The position numbers were made by a program, and so were the translations under genes. From Anaerolineales bacterium (lineage in GTDB: Bacteria > Chloroflexota > Anaerolineae > Anaerolineales > UBA4823): a DNA stretch of 27,497 nucleotides. This document shows, piece after piece, positions 7,716 through 18,512 of this stretch. Every line of letters starts with the position of its first letter. Within the stretch, counting starts at the first letter, position 1. The stretch covers positions 1 to 27,497 of the forward strand of contig JADYYC010000210.1 of NCBI GenBank assembly GCA_020853835.1, written 5' to 3'. Under the pieces are notes generated by a model, which was not told the origin of the DNA, ran no database searches, and saw only the letters and a list, made by a program, of their open reading frames with translations.

Positions 7716-8911
7716 TTAGCCTCGGATCAAGCGTGTTTTCCCCGTAAGCAATTCCTGCATCATGCCTTGTTTGAGCAAACGGGTCTTCTCGCGACGCTGT
7801 TCCAATGCAGCGATTTCTGCATCCATGTTTTTTAGGAATTCAGCAATTGCTATTTGTTCTGTGTCATCTTCAGGGATTTCAATTTCAAAAGCCTTCACAT
7901 CCTTTGAATTGACAGCATCAAATGTAGAACCTTTAGAAAGATTTTTCCATGAAGACTCTCTTGCGATCAAAGCATAATAAAGAAAGTCGTTTGGATAACG
8001 GATCCCACATACCCCACGCCCGAGACAGACATCAAATAAAGCTCGTGAAACTTCCCCTACAGGTGCACGAACGGTCATGAGTATGTCGCCAGTATATCCG
8101 CGTCTAGTAATATGCTTTGTAAAAACTCGCACGGTAGTTCCACGATTAGATATATCTGCATTTCCCTGAATTAGTGGTAACCCATCGCCGCTAATATTGT
8201 AGTATATTGAGCTTGGAGATTGTCCCATTACAATTTTGGCAAGATCTCCGAGTTTCTTTACCGTCCACCCAATGCTAAATCCTTCCAATCGTATTTTTCC
8301 AGTCAGCAATTCCTGCATGGCGCCCTGCTTGATGAGGCGCTTTTTGGCGATGAGGGCGTCGAGGGCAGTGAGCAGGGCGTCCACGTCGCTCAGGGCGGCG
8401 GCGATGGCGCGTTGCTCGGTTAGGGTGGGAGGAACGGGTATCTTCCATTGATCGAAAGAGTTGGTGGTAATAGTGCCAAATGTCGTACCATATGTCAATG
8501 CTCTTATTGAGCCTACAGAGAACAGCATGGCATAATAAAGAAAGTCTCGGTCATATTCGTTGACCGGAAGCAAACAATAACACGTCTGATTGAAAGCCAT
8601 TGCATTTCCAAGCTGAGCTATTCTGCCAACCGTAGCACCACGAGCAATAATAATGGTTGTTCCAGTTGGCATTATCCTGGCTGGACAGGATGCAAGACCA
8701 AGATCAGTGATATAGTCTAATGTATCGTGAATATATCGTCCGTTTGCTCGGGATACATCACCAGCCGCGACCCAGGGAATTAGACCATGCCAATAGTCTG
8801 TCACAGCGGTACTGGGCGTACCTCCTCCGTAAACTTCCGCAATAGACCTGATTGTTTTTACATCCCAGTCATCTGGGATTTCACCCACCTCGGTCGGTTT
8901 GTATCCGGCTT

Positions 8912-8915
<4 letters not shown>
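7716..8915 (-). CDS. hsdS: Type I restriction-modification specificity subunit (two TRDs)
   Basis: HsdS, 399 residues, sets the bipartite DNA target of the methylase and restriction complex. It has two target-recognition domains: TRD1 at about 1-160 and TRD2 at about 213-345. Each is followed by a conserved helical spacer starting TEQ(R/I)AIA (166 and 352) and ending in a near-identical 15-residue block, KQGAMQELLTGKIRL (196-210) and KQGMMQELLTGKTRL (382-396). This twofold repeat is typical of full-length HsdS. The TRD-coding DNA (roughly 7850-8260 and 8460-8900) looks clearly richer in A+T than the spacer-coding DNA, as expected for exchanged recognition domains. The ATG overlaps the hsdM stop by four bases (ATGA). 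The target sequence cannot be deduced. Confidence 0.95.
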
Positions 8916-11278
<2,363 letters not shown>

Positions 11279-11299
11279 GTTATGAGTAATCCGCTTGGG

Positions 11300-11593
11300 T
11301 TATGATGCTTCCCGGATTTTCCGGAGATAAAAGTGCTCTGATGAACCTTTGATCAATGTATCGCAAAGTGGGATTGCAAAACCAGTTGCCTGTATCTTTG
11401 CCAGGCCGGTAGTTACGCTGGATCCCATTTTGCCAAACCAACTAACACCTTTGCGGGTGACCACCTGAGTGTGCTCACTGATTGTATCCCCCGCATGTTC
11501 AGGCCAAGACCTCGACGGCAGCCATGACGCGAGGTTTTCAATTCCATAGAATAATACTTTATAAGTGCAGGTACTGCAAGCAAACAGGGGTGG
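11300..11593 (-). pseudogene. Unassigned open frame, possible gene remnant upstream of hsdM
   Basis: On the minus strand a frame stays open for 97 codons between TAG at 11596-11594 and TAA at 11302-11300, ending 21 bases before the hsdM start. It has no early ATG; the first M codon is about two-thirds of the way along (KMGSSV). The peptide includes a CSTC pair, NLASWLPSRSWPEH, VVTRKGVSWFGKMGSSV and a C-terminal EHFYLRKIREAS. I do not recognise a family. It may be the 3' part of a decayed gene, a gene with a CTG or GTG start, or a chance open frame. Confidence 0.3.
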
Positions 11594-11712
11594 CTAAATA
11601 TTGGTACTAAATGAATTGATAGAAACGAGCCGGATAATTAGGAAAGGCTTGCTTATGCCACTGACGCCGATTCAAGCTAAGGTATGATTTCAAACGAAAC
11701 CGCCAATACAAA
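11594..11712. other. Intergenic region between the divergent restriction and catabolic operons
   Basis: This is A+T-richer sequence between the open frame upstream of hsdM and the promoter of the catabolic cluster. I see no gene in it. It may hold the minus-strand hsdM promoter, but no clear -35/-10 pair was found by eye. Confidence 0.4.
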
Positions 11713-11767
11713 TGTGTTATAATTGCATACAGGTTGTCTACATGGTGTAGACAGTCTGTATATCCTT
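11713..11767 (+). promoter_or_regulatory. Extended -10 promoter with 11-bp tandem GntR-type operator boxes
   Basis: TGTTATAAT at 11715-11723 is a perfect extended -10 (TGnTATAAT); the matching -35 region (near 11695, CGAAAC) is poor. Directly downstream, four 11-base units follow without gaps: TGCATACAGGT (11724), TGTCTACATGG (11735), TGTAGACAGTC (11746) and TGTATATCCTT (11757). The two middle units each hold a TGTnnACA box, the kind of half-palindrome bound by FadR/GntR-type regulators. Together they form a perfect inverted repeat, TGTCTACA-TGG-TGTAGACA, with symmetric flanks ATACAG and CTGTAT. Transcription should start near 11730, inside the boxes, so binding would repress. The GntR-type regulator encoded at 20669 is the likely ligand (inference). 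Confidence 0.65.
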
Positions 11768-11853
11768 GCTGACCGTCTTGGATTGATTGAGTGTCACATG
11801 TAACTTGTCGCTATATGTGGACATAACCAGCTATCTTTATTAAGGTGCCATCG

Positions 11854-13419
11854 ATGGATACGTATATTCGTGGAGGACTGATTGTTGACGGAACTGGGAA
11901 GACCGCGTATCCGGCAGATATCGGTATTCAAGGTGATCGGATTGTCTGGATAAACCGGCATCCGGAAAACGGCGGGCTGGTAGACTGTCCAACTATCGAT
12001 GCAACCGGTCTTATCATCTCGCCAGGGTTTATCGATGCCCATACGCATTCGGATTTCGTCTTCTTCCAGGAACCCCGCCCAGATATGAAGCTTCGTCAGG
12101 GCGTGACCACTGAAATCAGCGGTAATTGTGGCTCATCTGCAGCGCCGATCAGCCCGCAAAATCTTGCCTACTTAGGCCCATACGTCCAAGAGACAATCGA
12201 GGCGGTAGGTAGTTTTCATACCTTTGGTGAATACCGAGACCGCATCCAAGAACATGGTCTTATCAACAACCAGGGATTATTAATCGGACATGCTGCTTTA
12301 CGGACATCGGTGATGGGCATGAAGAATCAACGCGCCAGCCCCGATCAAATCTCCAGCATGAAGAGACTGTTGGAGCAGGCGCTGGATGAAGGCGCGATAG
12401 GTTTTTCGAGCGGTCTTTTTTACCCACCGATGGTTTATTCTGACACTCAAGAATTGATCGAACTGTGCCGGGTAGTAGCGCAGCGCGGAAAGATTTTCGC
12501 CTGCCATATGCGCAACTACAGCACGAACGTACTGCAAGCAGTTGAAGAAATGATCACTGTTGCCAGGGGAAGTGGTGTGAGGCTGCAAATTTCCCACCTG
12601 ATGACAGCCGGCAGAAAAAATTGGGGGAAATCCGAGCAAGTACTACAGATGATCGATCACGAGTGCTTACTGAGCCTCGACATAACTTTTGATCAATATC
12701 CCTATCACGCCGCGTTACCAGGTTTGCTGGCTCTGCTCCCTCCATGGATGCATGAAGGCGGCGTCGACAGAACGGTAGAACGGCTCCAGGACCTCATGTC
12801 TTGCGACCAGGCCAAAAAAGATATCGAACAGGGTCTTCCGGGCTGGGAAAATGTTACGGAACAGGCCGGTTGGGAAAATCTGGTGGTGATCTCACCCAAA
12901 ATCGGCGAATATAGCAATCAGACCATCGCTTCCATTGCAGATGCCACAAGAGCTGATCCGGCGGACGTCGTTTTTTCATTGCTCCTCACCGATCCATACT
13001 GTAACCTGGTAGCCCATTGGCTCAACGAGGAAGATGTCATCGAATTTATGAGACATCCCGCTCAGATGTGGGGCTCCGATAGCGCAGAGTCTGGACCGCT
13101 CGCGCACCCGCGGACCTATGGAACCTACCCAAAAATCTTGCGTGAATATGTTTTCGAAAAGGGAGTTCTAAGCTTAGAGACCGCGATTCAGAAGATGTCT
13201 TCTATGGAAGCTAATCGCTTTGGCATTAATCAGCGCGGAGTCATTAAAGAAGGTTTCTTTGCCGACCTTGTTTTGTTCAACCCGGAGACGATAAAACCCA
13301 CCTCGACTTACGACGCCCCCGATGTTTACCCAGAAGGCGTAATTCACGTTTTCGTCAATGGGAAAATCGCGGTTGAAAATATGCAGACAGCTTCGGGGAA
13401 ATTTGGGAATGTCCTATAG
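11854..13419 (+). CDS. N-acyl-D-amino-acid deacylase family amidohydrolase
   Basis: Zinc-dependent amidohydrolase of the D-aminoacylase/dihydroorotase-like branch, 521 residues from ATG 11854. That ATG was chosen over GTG 11845 because AAGG lies eight bases before it. The family removes the acyl group from N-acyl-D-amino acids. Visible markers are HTH at 63-65 (metal), GNCG with the ligand Cys92, His218 (CHMRNY), His248 (ISHLM), Asp409 in GSDS, and HPRTYGTYP, the family's C-terminal signature. The final about 60 residues form the second beta-sandwich part (GFFADLVLFNPETI). No signal peptide is present, so it acts in the cytoplasm. It is the first gene behind the 11713 promoter and lies 79 bases before the binding protein gene, which suggests that it acts on the imported compound. 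The exact substrate is open; other cyclic or linear amides are possible. Confidence 0.88.
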   Translation: MDTYIRGGLIVDGTGKTAYPADIGIQGDRIVWINRHPENGGLVDCPTIDATGLIISPGFIDAHTHSDFVFFQEPRPDMKLRQGVTTEISGNCGSSAAPISPQNLAYLGPYVQETIEAVGSFHTFGEYRDRIQEHGLINNQGLLIGHAALRTSVMGMKNQRASPDQISSMKRLLEQALDEGAIGFSSGLFYPPMVYSDTQELIELCRVVAQRGKIFACHMRNYSTNVLQAVEEMITVARGSGVRLQISHLMTAGRKNWGKSEQVLQMIDHECLLSLDITFDQYPYHAALPGLLALLPPWMHEGGVDRTVERLQDLMSCDQAKKDIEQGLPGWENVTEQAGWENLVVISPKIGEYSNQTIASIADATRADPADVVFSLLLTDPYCNLVAHWLNEEDVIEFMRHPAQMWGSDSAESGPLAHPRTYGTYPKILREYVFEKGVLSLETAIQKMSSMEANRFGINQRGVIKEGFFADLVLFNPETIKPTSTYDAPDVYPEGVIHVFVNGKIAVENMQTASGKFGNVL

Positions 13420-13445
13420 GAGGATCTATTGAAACGAAAATTATT

Positions 13446-13485
13446 CATACAAACCAACGCCAACATACAATAATTATGCATACAA
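13446..13485. repeat. Three CATACAA direct repeats before the binding-protein gene
   Basis: CATACAA occurs at 13446, 13464 and 13479 in the 79-base gap between the deacylase and the binding protein. The last copy is part of TGCATACA, the same octamer as the first operator box at 11724. It could be a secondary regulator site or chance in A+T-rich DNA. Confidence 0.3.
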
Positions 13486-13498
13486 GGAGGTAGTAACT

Positions 13499-15202
13499 AT
13501 GAAAAAAATGAAAACATCCCGAACGTGGATGTGGATCGCTCTGATGATGATCCTGGTCTTGGTAGCTGGCTGTGCCAGCCCTCAGACTCCTACTGCAGCC
13601 CCCCAGGAACCGACGGCTCCCGCTGTAGAAGCACCCAAGACTCCGGAAGAGTCTGAAGTTCCTGAAGCCACAGAAGAGGTTGTGTCCGAACCGCCGGCTG
13701 AAGTTAAACCACCCGAAGGGGTCGAGCAGGTGCTGAGAATCAACTTTCGTATCCCTGCTGGCGGAGTTGACCCTGTGGTTGAACAGGCGGATGCCGGTTT
13801 TCAGATGATGTCTGCCGTATATGACCGGCTGGTGGTAGTAAATAGCAAGATGGAACTCGTTCCTCAACTCGCTGATTCTTGGGATGTGTCTCCGGACGCG
13901 AAGACCTGGACCTTCCATCTGCACCCTGGCGTCAAATTCCACGACGGCACTACCTTGGATGCCGAGGCGGTCAAGCATTCGATCAGTCGGGTGTTAGACC
14001 CAGCGAATGCCTCCCTCTATGCATCTACTCTTACGATGGTTGATTCTATCGAGGTCATCGATCCTTTGACCGTCCGGTTCAATCTGTCCTACCCGTTTGC
14101 GGCTTTTGTCCGCTCCCTGGCTCTGCCGGGTGCAATGATCACCTGTCCGCAAGAAGTAGAGAAATGGGGCAAGGACTTTGTACAACACGGCTGCGGATCG
14201 GGGCCCTTCTATATCGACAAATTTGTTCCAGGAGAAGGCATGGAGGTGGTGCGCTTCGACGATTACTGGCGCGGACCGGCCAAGTTAGATAGAATCGTTT
14301 ACACGTTCATCTCGGATGAACAGGCGCGCGTCTCAGCGTTGATTGCTGGCGATACCGATTTCGAGACGAACATTCCCGGCCCTATGCTACCGCTGGTCGA
14401 GAGCAATCCCGACCTGACCATCGAACGTGGTCCTGCAATGATGGTCGAGTACATCGGTTTCAACACCACCGATCCAATCTTTTCCGACAAACTCGTCCGC
14501 CAGGCCGTAGCATACTCGATTGACATGGAGACGCTAATCAAGAATGTGATGGGCGGCGTGGGTGTGCATGCTAGCCAGCCCATTTCGCCTCTGGCCTTCG
14601 GTTATGACCCTTCTCTTAAGCCGATTCCTTATGATCCGGCGAAGGCCACTGAACTGCTTAAGCAGGCTGGCTGGAGTGATACAAACGGCGATAAGGTGAT
14701 GGACAAGAATGGAGAATCCCTCACCACCAAGTTCTGCATCATGAGCATCCCCCAAATGGTCCAGTTTGCCCAGGGCGTACAAGCCTACATGAGAGATGTA
14801 GGAATTGACGCCCAAATCGAAAGCCTGGATTGGGGCACTTATCTGGATGCCGCTCAAAGCGGGAATTGTCCAATATTTGAAATCGGCGAAGGCGCTAACA
14901 CCGGCGACGCAGATTACATCTTATGGAGTCAGTTCCATTCCAGCATGATTCCAGCCAGTAACTGGACCCGGTATAACAGCCGCACCTACGACGAGCTGAT
15001 GGTCCAACAGCGCCAAGAGGTCGATCCGGATAAACGCCTTGAACTTCTCAACCAGTCGGTCCGGCTGCTAATGGAAGACATGCCATGGGTGCCAACCTGG
15101 GTGCGCGAAAATCTGCAAGCGCATAAAAGCTATGTGAAGGGTTATGTCCAGGGACCGAGCACAACCTATATGGACCTATACCCTGTATATATCGGAAAAT
15201 AG
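13499..15202 (+). CDS. Peptide ABC transporter substrate-binding lipoprotein (SBP family 5)
   Basis: Extracytoplasmic solute-binding protein of the DppA/OppA family (SBP_bac_5), 567 residues. The N-terminus is a lipoprotein signal: positively charged MKKMKTSR, a hydrophobic stretch, then the lipobox LVAGC with Cys25. Residues 26-75 are a Pro/Glu/Thr-rich linker that spaces the binding domain from the membrane. The family signatures LADSWDVSPDAKTWTFHLHP and GVKFHDGTTLDAEAVKHSI follow. A strong RBS (AAGGAGG, eight bases before ATG) and an mRNA hairpin after the gene fit the high expression expected of a binding protein. It probably captures the peptide-like or N-acyl compound used by this cluster; the ligand cannot be read from the sequence. 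Confidence 0.95.
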   Translation: MKKMKTSRTWMWIALMMILVLVAGCASPQTPTAAPQEPTAPAVEAPKTPEESEVPEATEEVVSEPPAEVKPPEGVEQVLRINFRIPAGGVDPVVEQADAGFQMMSAVYDRLVVVNSKMELVPQLADSWDVSPDAKTWTFHLHPGVKFHDGTTLDAEAVKHSISRVLDPANASLYASTLTMVDSIEVIDPLTVRFNLSYPFAAFVRSLALPGAMITCPQEVEKWGKDFVQHGCGSGPFYIDKFVPGEGMEVVRFDDYWRGPAKLDRIVYTFISDEQARVSALIAGDTDFETNIPGPMLPLVESNPDLTIERGPAMMVEYIGFNTTDPIFSDKLVRQAVAYSIDMETLIKNVMGGVGVHASQPISPLAFGYDPSLKPIPYDPAKATELLKQAGWSDTNGDKVMDKNGESLTTKFCIMSIPQMVQFAQGVQAYMRDVGIDAQIESLDWGTYLDAAQSGNCPIFEIGEGANTGDADYILWSQFHSSMIPASNWTRYNSRTYDELMVQQRQEVDPDKRLELLNQSVRLLMEDMPWVPTWVRENLQAHKSYVKGYVQGPSTTYMDLYPVYIGK

Positions 15203-15278
15203 ACATCCGCAAACCGCTGCATGAAAGATCGATGTCAGTCGGCTAGGAAATAGCAACATCGTCGAAAGCGATTGTCAA

Positions 15279-15327
15279 CGGGTGCATTGCATTGCATAAT
15301 CGTATTCAACGTAATGCAATGCACCCG
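15279..15327 (+). promoter_or_regulatory. Perfect 15-bp intercistronic hairpin after the binding-protein gene
   Basis: CGGGTGCATTGCATT (15279-15293) pairs perfectly with AATGCAATGCACCCG (15313-15327) across a 19-base loop. No T-run follows, so it is not a standard intrinsic terminator. Its place between the binding protein and the permeases fits an mRNA-stabilising or partial-termination element that lets the binding protein be made in excess, as known for other ABC transporter operons. Confidence 0.6.
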
Positions 15328-15393
15328 AAACCGCTTGCCAGACAGAAGCACGTTTCGTCAATTTTGGCAGATGCGCTGAGGAGATAACTTTTT

Positions 15394-16311
15394 ATGTACT
15401 ATGCCATTCGGAAACTCCTGATGCTCATTCCGTTGATGCTGGGAGTATCTTTTCTGGTTTTTCTGATGATGCGAGTGTTGCCAGGCGACCCAGCAAAAAC
15501 CCGCGCCGGTCTACATGCCACTCCAGAGATGATCGAAAAGATCCGCCAGGAGTTACAACTGGATAAACCTCTACTTGTGCAATATTATCTCTTCTTGCGT
15601 GACGCAGTACACCTGGATTTTGGACGCTCCATTCGCTCCAATCAACCGGTGTTAACCGAGTTTCTAATCAGATACCCAAACACGATCATGCTGACCCTGA
15701 CGGCAACAATGCTGTTTCTACTCATCGGGATTCCGCTAGGGGTGATCGCCGCCGTGCATCACGGCTCAATTTGGGACGGTTTGACCATTCTCGTCGGCCT
15801 TATTGGTATCTCGATGCCCAGTTTTTGGCTTGGGTTGTTGCTTATCTGGGAATTCGCCGTGAAACTTAAGCTGCTTCCATCCTTTGGACTTTCCAGTCCC
15901 GCGCATATGATCCTGCCTGCGATCACCCTGGCAGCCTATGGGATCGCCTATACGGCACGTTACACTCGCTCGAGCATGCTGGAAGAGCTAGGCCAGGACT
16001 ATATCACCGCTACGCGCGCCAAAGGCTTGTCAGAGAGAACGGTTTTATACCGTCATGCGCTGCGAAATTCGCTGCTTCCAATTCTCTCACAAGCCGCGCT
16101 CGGTTTTGGTTATATGCTTGGTGGATCAGTTGTGATTGAGGTAGTATTTACAATCAATGGTATCGGTAAGTTAATCGTCGATGCCATTCTGTATCGGGAT
16201 TTTCCCATTGTGCAAGCTGGCGTTTTGCTGATCTCGATAAATTTCGTTTTGGTAAACTTATTTGCCGATCTGGCGTATGGCTTGATCGACCCTCGCATCC
16301 GCTTAACCTGA
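15394..16311 (+). CDS. Peptide ABC transporter permease, DppB/OppB type
   Basis: Inner-membrane permease of 305 residues. It has the N-terminal membrane segment typical of DppB (KLLMLIPLMLGVSFLVFLM), the RVLPGDPA motif at about 27-34, and roughly six hydrophobic segments. The cytoplasmic EAA loop reads DYITATRAKGLSERTVLYRH and couples it to the ATPase. An AGGAG lies about ten bases before ATG. It pairs with the DppC-type gene 18 bases downstream and the fused ATPase at 24350. Confidence 0.93.
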   Translation: MYYAIRKLLMLIPLMLGVSFLVFLMMRVLPGDPAKTRAGLHATPEMIEKIRQELQLDKPLLVQYYLFLRDAVHLDFGRSIRSNQPVLTEFLIRYPNTIMLTLTATMLFLLIGIPLGVIAAVHHGSIWDGLTILVGLIGISMPSFWLGLLLIWEFAVKLKLLPSFGLSSPAHMILPAITLAAYGIAYTARYTRSSMLEELGQDYITATRAKGLSERTVLYRHALRNSLLPILSQAALGFGYMLGGSVVIEVVFTINGIGKLIVDAILYRDFPIVQAGVLLISINFVLVNLFADLAYGLIDPRIRLT

Positions 16312-16329
16312 TCAGGTGCGGGTTAAATC

Positions 16330-17235
16330 ATGGAGGAAAATATCCTGCTTACCGAACCAAGACTAGTGCCCCCTGCCTCTGTCCCAAAGAGGCGAGCCTC
16401 GCTTTACCAACACGCATTTCGCCGGTTTATTAAAAATAAAATAGCGTTGTTGGGCCTGGGACTTGTCGCGGTTCAGATCTTGATTGCCATTTTTGCAAGT
16501 GTTATCGCGCCGTATGACCCTCTGGCTGTTGACATGAAGACCGTGCTGGCGCCGCCGCTCACCCCGGGGCACCTGCTGGGCACCGACGACCTGGGTAGAG
16601 ATATGGTCAGTCGCTTGGCCTATGGAGCGCGAATTTCTTTCGGGGTGGGGTTGGTAGTGGTGCTTATTGCCATATCTATCGGCGTCCCACTCGGCGCATT
16701 GGCTGGTTACTTTCAACGCCTCGATCCCTGGATCAGCTTCGTCATCGAAGTGTTGTTAGCATTTCCCGGCATCATTCTGGCGCTTGCAATTGTCGCTGCG
16801 CTTGGCCCGGGGTTATTAAGCGTTATGATCGCCGTTGGGATTACCTCGGTGCCGATGTATGTGCGTGTGGTACGCGGGCAGGTCCTTTCGCTCAAGCAAA
16901 GAGACTACGTTGTATCGGCGCGAGCACTCGGGATGAGCGAGGGCGGCATCCTGTTCCGGCAGATATTGCCCAACTGCCTGGGCCCGATCATTGTTCAGGC
17001 GACGATCAATATCGGCACATCGATCCTTCAAGCCGCATCCTTAAGCTTCATTGGTGTGGGCGTACAACCGCCCCAACCAGAGTGGGGCGCCATGCTCAGC
17101 CAGGCACGCAGCTATATCATTCTAGCGCCCCACATCGTAGCGCTGCCGGGAATAGCGATCATGTCGGTTGTCCTTGGCTTCAACTTGCTTGGAGATGGGC
17201 TGCGAGACGCACTGGACCCACGTTTTATACGCTGA
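16330..17235 (+). CDS. Peptide ABC transporter permease, DppC/OppC type
   Basis: Inner-membrane permease of 301 residues, partner of the DppB-type subunit. The N-terminal cytoplasmic tail and first helix (residues about 36-60) precede the periplasmic segment with HLLGTDDLGRDMVSRLAYGA, a hallmark of DppC/OppC. The EAA loop reads DYVVSARALGMSEGGILFRQ. The C-terminal end GDGLRDALDPRFIR is typical. There is no strong Shine-Dalgarno sequence, and translation may depend on coupling to the gene before it. The next gene in the same direction starts 43 bases later. Confidence 0.93.
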   Translation: MEENILLTEPRLVPPASVPKRRASLYQHAFRRFIKNKIALLGLGLVAVQILIAIFASVIAPYDPLAVDMKTVLAPPLTPGHLLGTDDLGRDMVSRLAYGARISFGVGLVVVLIAISIGVPLGALAGYFQRLDPWISFVIEVLLAFPGIILALAIVAALGPGLLSVMIAVGITSVPMYVRVVRGQVLSLKQRDYVVSARALGMSEGGILFRQILPNCLGPIIVQATINIGTSILQAASLSFIGVGVQPPQPEWGAMLSQARSYIILAPHIVALPGIAIMSVVLGFNLLGDGLRDALDPRFIR

Positions 17236-17278
17236 GCCTGAAGGCTGAACACAAAAAACAGAGAAGGAGGACCAAAAA

Positions 17279-18496
17279 ATGTCAGACGAATATGGAAAGA
17301 CTAAAGTGGCTTATGATTGGGAACACCGCAGGCAATATCTTGTGCTCCCATTTCCAATGAAAGAATATCAAAGGCGCGTGGATGCATTAAGGCGTTCGAT
17401 GAACGACGCCGGCCTCGAATATCTGATCATTTACGGTAACCCGGCTTGCACTGGCCCGATCTACTATATCGCTAACTTTGATAGCTTTTTTGGGAACACC
17501 ATCGTCTTCTTGCCCGCTTCGGGCGATCCGGTGTTGATTACCGATGGCATAATGCACAGCGAGCCAATGCACAGCGGGATCTGGACGACATGGATTCGCG
17601 ATATTCGACCAGCCAACCATCCAGCAACAGTGCGCCATACGCGCAACCTATCTGATTTCATCGTCGATGAACTGAAGAGGCTGGGCTTATCAGATGCTCC
17701 AGGGGGTCTAATCAGCGCGGGTTTCTTCCCATACACCTTCATGCAGCGGTTGAATGACTTGCTGCCCGACATCCAACTATCCCCTGCAGAGGCTGTTTTC
17801 GAACGAGTTCGCTCGATTAAAAGCGACCTGGAGGTTGCCCTCCTGCGCAGGACGGCAAAGATCGCCTCACTAGGATTAGATCATGTATTTTCAATCCCGC
17901 AAGCCGGGATGACCGAAAAACAACTGGCAGCCGAAGCCGTGCGCGTCTTTTTGGAAGAGGGTGCCGAATTTCCGTTGATGGTAGCAGTGACTGCGGGCGT
18001 GCGTGCTGGGCTGAAACACGCCAGCCCCACAGATCAGAAGATTAAAAACGGTGATATGATTTTCGTGGATGTCGGGACGCCGGTGAGCGGTTATTTTAGC
18101 GACGTTGCCCGCAGCGGCGTGGCAGGCAAAGCCAACCAACAACAAATCGCGATGTTTAAAACCGCTCTGGAAATGCACGATCGTGTGATCGCTGCGATTA
18201 AGCCAGGAGCGCGCATCTGCGACTTACAACGCATTGCAGAGGAGGTGGCGAGGACAAACGGTTTTGCCAATTATTACTATCCCACTGGCTTTGGACACGG
18301 AATCGGCACCTCCGTAGCCGAGACACCGATCCTATTTCCTGATAACGAGGCCGCGCTAGAGAAGAATATGGTGTTTGCTTTAGAACCGATGATTGTGATC
18401 GAGGGAGTGGGCACCGCCGTGTTCGAAGAGATGATTCTGGTTACATCTGAAAGCTGTGAAGTCTTATCCGATGCAACACTTTCCACCTGGAAGTAG
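17279..18496 (+). CDS. M24 family metallopeptidase (Xaa-Pro aminopeptidase-like)
   Basis: Cytoplasmic peptidase of 405 residues with the creatinase N-terminal domain (about 30-175) and the pita-bread M24 domain (about 185-405). The five metal ligands of M24B peptidases are kept: D264 and D275 (FVDVG...FSDVAR), H340 (GFGHGIG), E369 (ALEPMI) and E383 (VFEEMILVT). True creatinase has the same fold and almost the same length but lacks metal, so a metal-dependent aminopeptidase releasing an N-terminal residue, often before proline, is the better reading. AGGAGG precedes ATG at good spacing. It probably trims the peptide or acyl-peptide brought in by the transporter. The overlap of family with the nearby creatininase-type gene leaves some room for a guanidino or amide substrate. 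Confidence 0.88.
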   Translation: MSDEYGKTKVAYDWEHRRQYLVLPFPMKEYQRRVDALRRSMNDAGLEYLIIYGNPACTGPIYYIANFDSFFGNTIVFLPASGDPVLITDGIMHSEPMHSGIWTTWIRDIRPANHPATVRHTRNLSDFIVDELKRLGLSDAPGGLISAGFFPYTFMQRLNDLLPDIQLSPAEAVFERVRSIKSDLEVALLRRTAKIASLGLDHVFSIPQAGMTEKQLAAEAVRVFLEEGAEFPLMVAVTAGVRAGLKHASPTDQKIKNGDMIFVDVGTPVSGYFSDVARSGVAGKANQQQIAMFKTALEMHDRVIAAIKPGARICDLQRIAEEVARTNGFANYYYPTGFGHGIGTSVAETPILFPDNEAALEKNMVFALEPMIVIEGVGTAVFEEMILVTSESCEVLSDATLSTWK

Positions 18497-18512
18497 ATGA
18501 TAAGGAGACGTT

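Noticed and set aside
11724..11767. Tandem 11-bp units as a CRISPR or minisatellite
   Set aside because: There are only about four degenerate units with no spacers, and they sit at a promoter start point with box symmetry, so a regulator array is a better explanation.
13445..13978. Minus-strand open frame of 177 codons opposite the binding-protein start
   Set aside because: It is antisense to a clear lipoprotein signal and linker and has no family features.
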